Source: Candidatus Kaiserbacteria bacterium (lineage in GTDB: Bacteria > Patescibacteriota > Minisyncoccia > Phycocordibacterales > UBA2100). From it: a stretch of DNA of 10,706 nt. Shown in pieces: positions 6,787-10,706 of this stretch. Made by a program: the position numbers and the translations under genes. Where the stretch lies: NCBI GenBank assembly GCA_024654165.1, contig JANLIP010000120.1, positions 1-10,706 on the forward strand, written 5' to 3'. The notes beneath the pieces are model-generated. The model searched no databases. It worked only from the letters and a program-made list of their open reading frames with translations, and had not been told where the DNA came from. Within the stretch, counting starts at the first letter, position 1, and the number at the start of each line of letters is the position of its first letter.

Positions 6787-7061
6787 ACATGATTGAAAAA
6801 AGCCCTGAAAAGACACACTTCTCGGTTGTGGAGGTTGCGAAAATCATGGGGATTAGCAGAGTGGCAATCCTAAAGAAAATTACTCTTGGTCGTCTGCCTG
6901 CTCAAAAAGTCGGGAGGAGTTATGTGATTGCTCGAGCAGACCTTGAGACTGCTCTTGGTTCTGTTGTTTCCCCTGAACAAAGAAAAGAGATAGAACACAT
7001 TGTCAAAGGTGCTGTAAAAGAATATGGCGTAACTTTTTGTCGTCTAGGCAAAGAAGAGTAA
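6783..7061 (+). CDS. Excisionase/MerR-type HTH protein, probable antitoxin and autorepressor
   Basis: A 92-aa protein. Residues 12-57 form an excisionase-type helix-turn-helix (HTH_17): FSVVEVAKIMGISRVAILKKI is the helix-turn-helix, and GRLPAQKVGRSYVIARADL is the wing and the following helix. Residues 62-92 form a charged helical tail (SPEQRKEIEHIVKGAVKEYG) that could bind the partner. I recall similar two-part proteins paired with Doc/Fic toxins in Patescibacteria, but cannot check this here. The next gene encodes a Doc-like protein one base after the stop codon, so the two are one operon. The start may be the ATG at 6783, inside the palindrome, or the one at 6789. Binding to the palindrome is inferred from position. 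A role in prophage excision is the main alternative, but no integrase is nearby. Confidence 0.78.
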   Translation: MDMIEKSPEKTHFSVVEVAKIMGISRVAILKKITLGRLPAQKVGRSYVIARADLETALGSVVSPEQRKEIEHIVKGAVKEYGVTFCRLGKEE

Positions 7062-7062
7062 C

Positions 7063-7521
7063 GTGAAAAAAGGTATGGCTCGCTCTACTCTGGTGGAAAT
7101 ATCAGTACGTCAGGTGGAAATCGTCGCCCATACCCTTGCTCAAGAGTTGATGGAATGGAACGAACCAATTCCAGCATTTAACACTCGGTTTCCGGATCGT
7201 TTGGAAAGTTGTCTAAAAACGCCATTCCAAAAATTTGCCGGAAGAAGTCTGTATAGGGGGCTCGTTGGAAAGGGTGCCACTCTCTTTTACCTCATGATCA
7301 AGAACCACCCATTCCAAAACGGCAACAAGCGCGTTGCTGTTATGACTCTTCTTTATTTTCTCCATAAAAATAGTTGGTGGCTTACTGTAGATAATGATGA
7401 TCTCTATGTATTTGCCAATGCGGTGGCAAAAAGCCCATCCGAAAGCAGCAGAAAAGAGATTCGGCGTATTCGTTCTTTCATAAGAAAATTCATGGTTCGA
7501 CGCTCCGTCTCTGTACGTTAG
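7063..7521 (+). CDS. Doc/Fic-family protein, probable toxin
   Basis: A protein of up to 152 aa. The core motif is HPFQNGNKR at residues 82-90, inside LFYLMIKNHPFQNGNKRVAV. Doc proteins carry HxFx(D/N)xNKR, while adenylylating Fic proteins carry HPFxxGNGR, so the Lys at position 89 points to the Doc branch, which phosphorylates elongation factor Tu in phage P1. The central Gly at 87 is Fic-like, so the reaction (phosphorylation or AMPylation) is open. The N-terminal part (15-80) is all-helical as expected, and the tail (125-152) is very basic. No inhibitory (S/T)xxxE(G/N) helix is visible in the protein, so inhibition would have to come from the partner gene upstream. The start is either GTG at 7063, 1 bp after the previous stop, or ATG at 7075. 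A strong terminator lies 84 bp downstream. Confidence 0.8.
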   Translation: MKKGMARSTLVEISVRQVEIVAHTLAQELMEWNEPIPAFNTRFPDRLESCLKTPFQKFAGRSLYRGLVGKGATLFYLMIKNHPFQNGNKRVAVMTLLYFLHKNSWWLTVDNDDLYVFANAVAKSPSESSRKEIRRIRSFIRKFMVRRSVSVR

Positions 7522-7543
7522 TTACCCTCTCGAGAGATGACGG

Positions 7544-7552
7544 TGTGGATAA
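7544..7552 (-). promoter_or_regulatory. DnaA-box-like 9-mer
   Basis: TGTGGATAA is the reverse complement of the Escherichia coli DnaA box TTATCCACA. Related 9-mers occur at 7914-7922 (one mismatch) and 7926-7934 (fits TGTGNATAA). A single 9-mer can occur by chance, so function is uncertain. Confidence 0.2.
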
Positions 7553-7604
7553 GAACACATTGCGCTTAAATGACGTGTACTATACAGGGGACTACGCACG
7601 GTAA

Positions 7605-7639
7605 CAGAAAACCTCCCTTGCGGGAGGTTTTCTGCTTTT
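7605..7639 (+). terminator. Intrinsic terminator of the HTH-Doc operon
   Basis: A perfect 13-bp stem (CAGAAAACCTCCC at 7605-7617, GGGAGGTTTTCTG at 7622-7634) with a TTGC tetraloop is followed by CTTTTC. The A-rich left side makes it potentially bidirectional. Confidence 0.85.
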
Positions 7640-7855
7640 CGGCGATTAGGAATCGATTGAATGTTCCATGCATCTTGATACGATCTCCACGCACTTCTCA
7701 TTTAACCTCACTGCTCTCGCCGAACTGTTCCTGCAATGTCTAGATGTTTTTACGCACCTATAAGATTCAAGGAACTGTCACCGGTGTAATTTGCATTTCT
7801 GCTTATCTCCTTGATGACGACCGACGCACGGTTTAGGCACATCGATAAACATTAG
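7640..7855. other. Non-coding stretch without a supported gene
   Basis: Between the terminator at 7639 and the -10 box at 7856 I find no convincing coding region. A 31-codon frame (7668-7763) exists but has no start signals or recognisable sequence. The stretch contains one of several CGACGCACG-type short words (about 7822-7830) that also occurs at 7938. It could be decayed sequence or the upstream part of a regulatory region. Confidence 0.4.
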
Positions 7856-7983
7856 TATAAAGAATGTTTTTTAATGTCAAATGAGTGCAAAAACCCCGAA
7901 ATCGTGGATACCCTGTGGATATTGGTGTGTATAACTCCGACGCACGCAGTGATCGGAGTCCGGCCGGAGCGTCGGACTTTTTG
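7856..7983 (+). ncRNA. Possible structured leader or small RNA with competing hairpins
   Basis: TATAAA (7856-7861) may serve as a -10 box. About 110 bp downstream, AGTCCGGC (7957-7964), a 6-nt loop and GTCGGACT (7971-7978) form an 8-bp stem with one G-U pair that runs into TTTTTG: an intrinsic terminator. Upstream, ACTCCGA (7934-7940) is fully complementary to TCGGAGT (7953-7959), which shares AGT with the terminator arm. TCCGACGC (7936-7943) is also fully complementary to GCGTCGGA (7969-7976), the other terminator arm. These pairings exclude each other, as in an attenuator. A 36-codon frame (7874-7984) spans the whole element and stops at the T-run. Either a terminated small RNA, a leader peptide or an attenuated leader for the gene at 8074 is possible. 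Confidence 0.4.
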
Positions 7984-7984
7984 A
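7874..7984 (+). CDS. Possible 36-aa small protein or leader peptide
   Basis: ATG at 7874 opens a 36-codon frame ending TGA at 7982-7984. The product begins MSNECKNPEIVDTLWILVCI and ends PERRTF. It has a short hydrophobic middle (TLWILVCI) and a basic end. The start lies about 6 nt after the predicted transcription start from the TATAAA box, so it would be nearly leaderless. The frame reads through all arms of the competing hairpins, as a leader peptide would, but no run of a single regulatory codon is seen. There is no homology I recognise. It may simply be an accidental frame. Confidence 0.25.
   Translation: MSNECKNPEIVDTLWILVCITPTHAVIGVRPERRTF
7957..7983 (+). terminator. Intrinsic terminator before the 8074 gene
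   Basis: AGTCCGGC / GTCGGACT with loop CGGAGC and a following T-run (7978-7982). It lies before the promoter of the 8074 gene, so that gene is insulated from upstream transcription. Confidence 0.65.
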
Positions 7985-8015
7985 CGTGATAACACGGGGA
8001 AATACGGAGGGCTGA

Positions 8016-8044
8016 TTGACCACGTGAATGCTTGGGCGTATAAG
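8016..8044 (+). promoter_or_regulatory. Strong sigma-70-type promoter of the 8074 gene
   Basis: TTGACC (8016-8021) and TATAAG (8039-8044) are separated by an ideal 17 bp. Transcription would start near 8051, giving a leader of about 23 nt that contains the Shine-Dalgarno site. Confidence 0.7.
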
Positions 8045-8062
8045 GAAGTTTGGCCCACGCAT

Positions 8063-8068
8063 AGGAGG
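8063..8068 (+). promoter_or_regulatory. Strong Shine-Dalgarno site
   Basis: AGGAGG, 5 nt before the ATG at 8074, is the only full-consensus ribosome binding site I see in the window. It decides the start of the 165-aa gene and contrasts with neighbours that have none. Confidence 0.85.
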
Positions 8069-8073
8069 CGAAC

Positions 8074-8571
8074 ATGAGCAAAAAACTCGCCCCTCGGGGC
8101 GAAAAGGAAGTATCGGAATTGCGGGACGTGCTGGTTAGGCTCTCGGAAGCGGCGCAAAAGGTTGAAGATTTTATTTCCAGATACAAGGGGGCCGGTTGGG
8201 CCGCAAATCAAGCGTTGATGGAAAAGAGTTTGAACCTTGAACCATGCTTCAGAGGGTTAATGAAGGACTTTCATTGCGCGATGAGAGAACTGCAAATCCT
8301 CGGGAGGAATAATCTCGAGGCGCAATATGTCGTGCGTCAGATGCTGTTTGACTCGCGCAGTACAAGCGTCCAACGCATACTATACGCCCTGCTAAGGGCG
8401 TCGCAGGTAGCGAAAAGATATCTCGCAACCCATCCGGAAAAAAAGGAGTGGGAAGAGCCGGGGCGGATTTTTTCAATGATACTCTACCTCTCCGCGTGCT
8501 TCGACTTTTGGTGGGGAGGATACGCCAAGAAGGAGAAGGCGAGAAGAAAAGCCTTGCACCTTGACGACTGA
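8074..8571 (+). CDS. Protein of unknown function, 165 aa
   Basis: I do not recognise this protein. It is probably mostly alpha-helical. The N-terminus is charged (MSKKLAPRGEKEVSELRDVL), followed by amphipathic helices (14-36, 61-77, 81-116). There is a hydrophobic aromatic stretch at 132-150 (IFSMILYLSACFDFWWGGY) framed by charged residues and followed by a strongly basic tail (KKEKARRKALHLDD). The stretch could be a membrane helix but is short of Leu/Val and holds Asp, so a buried helix is equally likely. Cysteines occur at 58, 68 and 142 without a metal-site pattern. The gene has its own consensus promoter, Shine-Dalgarno and terminator, and the terminator at 7983 seals it from upstream. 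This self-contained layout next to a toxin-antitoxin operon suggests acquired DNA. A small immunity, antiphage or mobile-element protein is conceivable but nothing in the sequence shows it. Confidence 0.75.
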   Translation: MSKKLAPRGEKEVSELRDVLVRLSEAAQKVEDFISRYKGAGWAANQALMEKSLNLEPCFRGLMKDFHCAMRELQILGRNNLEAQYVVRQMLFDSRSTSVQRILYALLRASQVAKRYLATHPEKKEWEEPGRIFSMILYLSACFDFWWGGYAKKEKARRKALHLDD

Positions 8572-8575
8572 CAGA

Positions 8576-8604
8576 GGGGCCTGACGCGCACAGGCTCCTT
8601 TTTG
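8576..8604 (+). terminator. Intrinsic terminator of the 8074 gene
   Basis: GGGGCCTG (8576-8583) and CAGGCTCC (8591-8598) pair over 8 bp with one G-U, with a 7-nt loop, followed by TTTTTGTTTGTT. It begins 4 bp after the stop codon. Confidence 0.88.
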
Positions 8605-8616
8605 TTTGTTCATTTC

Positions 8617-8641
8617 ACCTTGTGATTTCGCAAGGTATAAT
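8617..8641 (+). promoter_or_regulatory. Promoter of the 8667 gene with inverted repeat in the spacer
   Basis: TATAAT at 8636-8641 is a perfect -10 box. ACCTTG (8617-8622) and CAAGGT (8631-8636) form an inverted repeat that ends in the first base of the -10 box, so a protein bound there would cover the promoter. TTCACC (8614-8619), 16 bp upstream, is a weak -35. The leader would be about 18 nt and has no Shine-Dalgarno. Confidence 0.5.
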
Positions 8642-8666
8642 TGAATCGAACCGGTTTTATTGACGT

Positions 8667-8999
8667 ATGGCTGAAAGATTAAAACATATACTGGCGCAAA
8701 AAAGCGGTCCTCGTTCATTTAAAGATACAGAAAAAATTCTCATGCATAAGATTACGATTGCTAGAGCGGATCTAAAGAACGCTCGTAAGGAGTTGAAGAG
8801 ACTGGAGGCCATGCATAGAAGCAATAAGCGTGATGTGGCATCACCAGACACCAACAAAAGAATAGACAGGTTGGACGATATACTTGAGCCGACATTCCAA
8901 AATCTTGACGTTGCCAAGAAAAGATACGAGGTACTGAAACTGACGGAAGAGGTCTCTAGACTTGAAGGTGAATTGCATATAGTGAGCTCCATGCTTTAG
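8667..8999 (+). CDS. Small charged protein, predicted coiled coil
   Basis: A 110-aa protein that I cannot assign to a family. About 40 percent of residues are charged. Two helical segments with heptad-like Leu, Ile and Val spacing lie at 20-49 (TEKILMHKITIARADLKNARKELKRLEAMH region) and 61-107 (DTNKRIDRLDDILE through SRLEGELHIVSSML). They are joined by a Ser/Asn/Asp/Pro loop (52-61), which suggests an antiparallel helical hairpin. There is no signal peptide, membrane segment or cysteine. It has its own promoter and no visible Shine-Dalgarno. It lies between the terminator of the 165-aa gene and yebC. Such proteins often act as structural or partner-binding factors, but no function can be inferred. 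Confidence 0.65.
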   Translation: MAERLKHILAQKSGPRSFKDTEKILMHKITIARADLKNARKELKRLEAMHRSNKRDVASPDTNKRIDRLDDILEPTFQNLDVAKKRYEVLKLTEEVSRLEGELHIVSSML

Positions 9000-9046
9000 A
9001 ACCCAAGAATAAAGTTGCGGAAAATCGCACATATTTTGCATTTTTC

Positions 9047-9080
9047 CCTATACCCTATACCCTAATACCTATTCCCTACC
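9047..9080 (+). repeat. Degenerate CCCTATA tandem repeat before yebC
   Basis: The 34 bp before the yebC start consist of CCCTATA, CCCTATA, CCCTAATA, CCTATT and CCCTACCC. It is a short pyrimidine-rich tandem array on the plus strand. It may contain a weak -10 (TAATAC, 9063-9068), giving a leader of roughly 10 nt, but no -35 is clear and no Shine-Dalgarno precedes yebC. Confidence 0.5.
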
Positions 9081-9084
9081 CATT

Positions 9085-9615
9085 ATGTCCGGACACAACA
9101 AATGGTCGCAAATAAAACACCGCAAGGGCGCGGCAGATGCAATGAAAAGCAACGTCTGGGGCAAACTTTCTAAGCGCATCACGGTTGAATCTAAAAAGGC
9201 AAATGGCGATGTCAATGCGGCACATCTGCGCGCAACGATTGAAAAAGCGCGCGCTACAAACATGCCGAAAGAAAACATTGACCGCGCAGTCGCAAAGGGA
9301 ATATCCGCCGATTCCGGCTCGCTTGATACGGTTGTCTACGAAACGTACGGCCTAGGGGGTGTCGCGATTCTCATCGTTGCCCTCACCGACAGCCACAACC
9401 GGACGGCGCAAGAAATAAAACACCTGCTGGCAGAGCTTGGACTCGCGCTCGCTTCTCCCGGAAGCGCAATGTGGGCATTTGAAAAGACCGGCACAGACTA
9501 TGTCCCAAAAACGACAGTGAAGCTTTCTGAAGACGACACAGAAAAACTCCACAAAATTCTAGATGAGATTGACTCGCACGACGACGTGGAGGATGTTTAT
9601 ACGAATGCGGAATAG
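9085..9615 (+). CDS. yebC: YebC/TACO1-family protein, short form
   Basis: A 176-aa protein. The family binds DNA or acts on ribosomes to help translation of difficult stretches such as polyproline. The start MSGHNKWSQIKHRKGAADAM (1-20) is the family hallmark, followed by AHLRATIEKARATNMPKENIDRAVAKG at 46-72, YETYGLGGVAILIVALTDSHNRT at 85-107, and ASPGSAMWAFEKTG at 123-136. The sequence then jumps to YVPKTTVKLSEDDTEKL at 139-155 and the C-terminus DDVEDVYTNAE. Normal YebC has about 240-250 aa. Here about 60-70 residues between the FEKTG and YVPKTTV segments are absent, which corresponds to the inserted third domain. Both flanking parts are intact, so this looks like a clean loss rather than a frameshift. 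The gene converges with the ArsR-type regulator. Confidence 0.94.
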   Translation: MSGHNKWSQIKHRKGAADAMKSNVWGKLSKRITVESKKANGDVNAAHLRATIEKARATNMPKENIDRAVAKGISADSGSLDTVVYETYGLGGVAILIVALTDSHNRTAQEIKHLLAELGLALASPGSAMWAFEKTGTDYVPKTTVKLSEDDTEKLHKILDEIDSHDDVEDVYTNAE

Positions 9616-9643
9616 CTATATTCTACGCGCCTTATCCATAGCC

Positions 9644-9685
9644 ATAATCCCGATACTTAGACCGCAATCTAAGTATCGGGATTAT
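9644..9685. terminator. 17-bp perfect hairpin between convergent genes, containing the ArsR-type operator
   Basis: ATAATCCCGATACTTAG (9644-9660), an 8-nt loop and its exact reverse complement (9669-9685) form a very stable stem between the stop codons of yebC and the convergent regulator gene. No T-run follows on either strand, so intrinsic termination is uncertain. The inner part, ATACTTAG-N8-CTAAGTAT (9653-9676), is identical in layout to the palindrome at the regulator's own promoter, so the site may also be a protein-binding site. Confidence 0.6.
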
Positions 9686-9694
9686 CGATTTCGT

Positions 9695-10081
9695 CTATTT
9701 GGCAAGCCACGCTGCTAATTCCTTGAGAGCGCCTTTGTTGTGTACGCACATGCGCACGCGGCCTTGTTTATGCGTCGTCACGAGTCCCGAACGCTCAATC
9801 GCACGCAGGTGCGTGAACGCGGTGGGCAGTGTGATGTGAAACGGTTCCGCCAGTTTTGAAAGCGACATCGCTCCCCTGTCTCGTAATCGCATTATCATAT
9901 GACGTCGTATGGGAAACCCGAGAACACTCAACATCAGATTGGCGTTTTTGTCCGCGCGCCCTGGTGTATATGTTCGCTCTTGCTCGCGTATCAGTTGAAC
10001 TCTGTCGAATGCGCGTTTTTCTGCTCTGATCTTCCGTTGCCTTACCCTCCGTATCCGTTCCTCGTTCCAATACTTAGTCAT
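9695..10081 (-). CDS. ArsR-type winged-helix transcriptional regulator
   Basis: A 128-aa protein. Residues 1-40 are a strongly basic extension (about a third Arg/Lys). Residues 49-127 form the winged helix: LGFPIRRHMIMRLRDRGAMSL (54-74), the helix-turn-helix with LAEPFHITLPTAFTHLRAIERSGLV (77-101), and the wing THKQGRVRMCVHN (103-115), then LKELAAWL. This is the pattern of metal-independent ArsR/SdpR-like repressors. No paired cysteine metal site is visible. The ATG at 10081 is supported by TATACT 7 nt upstream, so the basic extension is probably real. A shorter start at Met50 would give only the winged helix. The gene is bracketed by two copies of a palindrome, one over its promoter, which suggests autorepression. 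Target genes other than itself are unknown. The TrmB-like gene upstream is on the same strand. Confidence 0.85.
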   Translation of the reverse strand: MTKYWNEERIRRVRQRKIRAEKRAFDRVQLIREQERTYTPGRADKNANLMLSVLGFPIRRHMIMRLRDRGAMSLSKLAEPFHITLPTAFTHLRAIERSGLVTTHKQGRVRMCVHNKGALKELAAWLAK

Positions 10082-10093
10082 ACATCTAAGTAT
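10070..10093. promoter_or_regulatory. Palindromic operator over the ArsR-type gene's -10 and start codon
   Basis: ATACTTAG (10070-10077), 8 nt, CTAAGTAT (10086-10093). The right half covers the -10 box of the minus-strand promoter and the 8-nt centre covers the start codon. The same 8-8-8 layout recurs at 9653-9676. Confidence 0.65.
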
Positions 10094-10116
10094 AGGGATT
10101 GGGAATAGAGGGACAA
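10089..10116 (-). promoter_or_regulatory. Promoter of the ArsR-type gene, -10 box 7 nt from the ATG
   Basis: On the minus strand TTGTCC (10116-10111) and TATACT (10094-10089) are 16 bp apart. The -10 box is 7 nt before the ATG at 10081, so the mRNA would be leaderless or nearly so. Confidence 0.6.
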
Positions 10117-10129
10117 GTGTGATGTGTGG

Positions 10130-10706
10130 TTAACCAACTATGGGTCCGAGTTTATCCCAGAGTTGTTGCCACACGGTGCGCATCGTTTCTGCAAGATTGT
10201 GATTTTCTATTAGGACGGCAAACTGCGAACTCCCCTGCAAATCTATGAGCGCAACTTTATCTCCGTAGATATTAATGTCGGTTTTGAATTTCGGCGCCGT
10301 AATAAATCTCGTCTCGCGCAAAAGCCCGCGATTGTGTTTTGAGAATTCGCGCGCGAATGGCACATCGCGCGATATGGTCTTTATGAGAATGTCACGATGC
10401 GCGCGTTCTTTGGGAAACCATTCAAAGATGCGCTTCGGTAGTTCACCCTTCAAATTTTCCAGATCTTCGTAAGCGACAATTTCTTTTTTCTCGCGCAACA
10501 TATCTGTGTAGACATCTTCAATCCCTTTCGCTCCTTCATAGAACGTGACGCGGGGCTTGGAGCCCGATTTGTTGTAGATGGCGAGGAGCTCGGGCACCGC
10601 GCTTTGCAATTCGTTCACACGGTTTTTCTGCATCTCCACGAGAAGCTCCGGATGGAGCGCGCTGTACACACGGCGCTTGTTCTTGTGCGTCTCAAGAATG
10701 TACCCG
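10130..10706 (-). CDS. TrmB-family transcriptional regulator, C-terminal part
   Basis: The frame is open to the window edge, giving 191 codons; the N-terminus lies outside. The visible start, GYILETHKNKRRVYSALHP, looks like the wing and final strand of a winged helix. A short helix (ELLVEMQKNRVNELQSAVPELLAIYN) of the coiled-coil linker type follows, then KPRVTFYEGAKGIEDVYTDML, the usual opening of the TrmB effector domain. The rest ends LAETMRTVWQQLWDKLGPIVG, where the WQQLWDKL-type end is typical of these regulators. The TrmB effector domain is related to the phospholipase D fold, but no HxKxxxxD catalytic motif is visible, so this part is probably regulatory. In archaea TrmB proteins sense sugars; in Patescibacteria the ligand is unknown. 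An internal GTG at 10669 is not the real start, since conserved-looking sequence continues upstream. Confidence 0.75.
   Translation of the reverse strand, partial: GYILETHKNKRRVYSALHPELLVEMQKNRVNELQSAVPELLAIYNKSGSKPRVTFYEGAKGIEDVYTDMLREKKEIVAYEDLENLKGELPKRIFEWFPKERAHRDILIKTISRDVPFAREFSKHNRGLLRETRFITAPKFKTDINIYGDKVALIDLQGSSQFAVLIENHNLAETMRTVWQQLWDKLGPIVG

Noticed and set aside
7668-7763. 31-codon frame with a hydrophobic C-terminal half
   Set aside because: No start signals, no recognisable sequence, and too short to stand alone.
7833-8211. Two minus-strand frames of 117 and 119 codons
   Set aside because: They overlap each other, the predicted leader, and a plus-strand gene with clear promoter, SD and terminator; the translations look random.
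9661-10108. Possible mobile element ends formed by the two palindromes around the ArsR-type gene
   Set aside because: No transposase, no target duplication seen, and the copies fit an operator better; kept only as an alternative in the finding.
1-10706. CRISPR array, tRNA or rRNA genes
   Set aside because: No regularly spaced repeats and no cloverleaf or rRNA-like sequence were seen by eye; a covariance-model scan was not possible.

Overview
The window looks like chromosome from a bacterium of the Candidate Phyla Radiation (Patescibacteria, most likely Parcubacteria-like). This is an inference from protein style: a reduced DnaE-clamp-loader delta subunit, a PolA with almost no proofreading domain, a short YebC, a PilB-type ATPase next to housekeeping genes, a TrmB-like regulator, and very few Shine-Dalgarno sites. 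TGA acts as a normal stop for several genes (holA, pilB, the 8074 gene), which argues against the lineages that recode UGA.

Left part (1-3739), all on the minus strand: read in gene order it runs tsaE (tRNA t6A ATPase), polA, a divergent holA, then the N-terminus of a secreted protein cut by the window edge. tsaE and polA overlap by 7 bp, so this is probably one transcription unit, with a possible extra -10 box in front of holA. The middle part (3863-6738, plus strand) holds a type IV pilus or secretion ATPase (pilB) and ruvB. tsaE and pilB are divergent, and each has a -10 box exactly 6 nt before its ATG inside a shared 18-bp motif, which suggests mirror-image leaderless promoters.

The accessory part (6759-8999, plus strand) starts with a two-gene toxin-antitoxin-like operon: an excisionase-type HTH protein and a Doc/Fic toxin. 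A perfect 28-bp palindrome covers its -10 box and first codon. A perfect 13-bp terminator follows. Next comes about 440 bp without a clear gene that contains a possible structured leader or small RNA with mutually exclusive hairpins. After it stands an unrecognised 165-aa gene with textbook -35/-10, the only strong Shine-Dalgarno in the window, and its own terminator. A 110-aa predicted coiled-coil protein follows.

The right part (9085-10706) has a short yebC, a convergent ArsR-type regulator, and the C-terminal part of a TrmB-like regulator. The ArsR-type gene is bracketed by two copies of the same palindrome (ATACTTAG-N8-CTAAGTAT): one over its own -10 and start codon, the other in the convergent gap with yebC as part of a 17-bp perfect stem.

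The most notable signals are these compact regulatory architectures: four genes whose -10 box ends 5 to 7 nt before the start codon, with operator-like palindromes over two of those starts. No tRNA, rRNA, CRISPR array, IS element or complete prophage module was seen.
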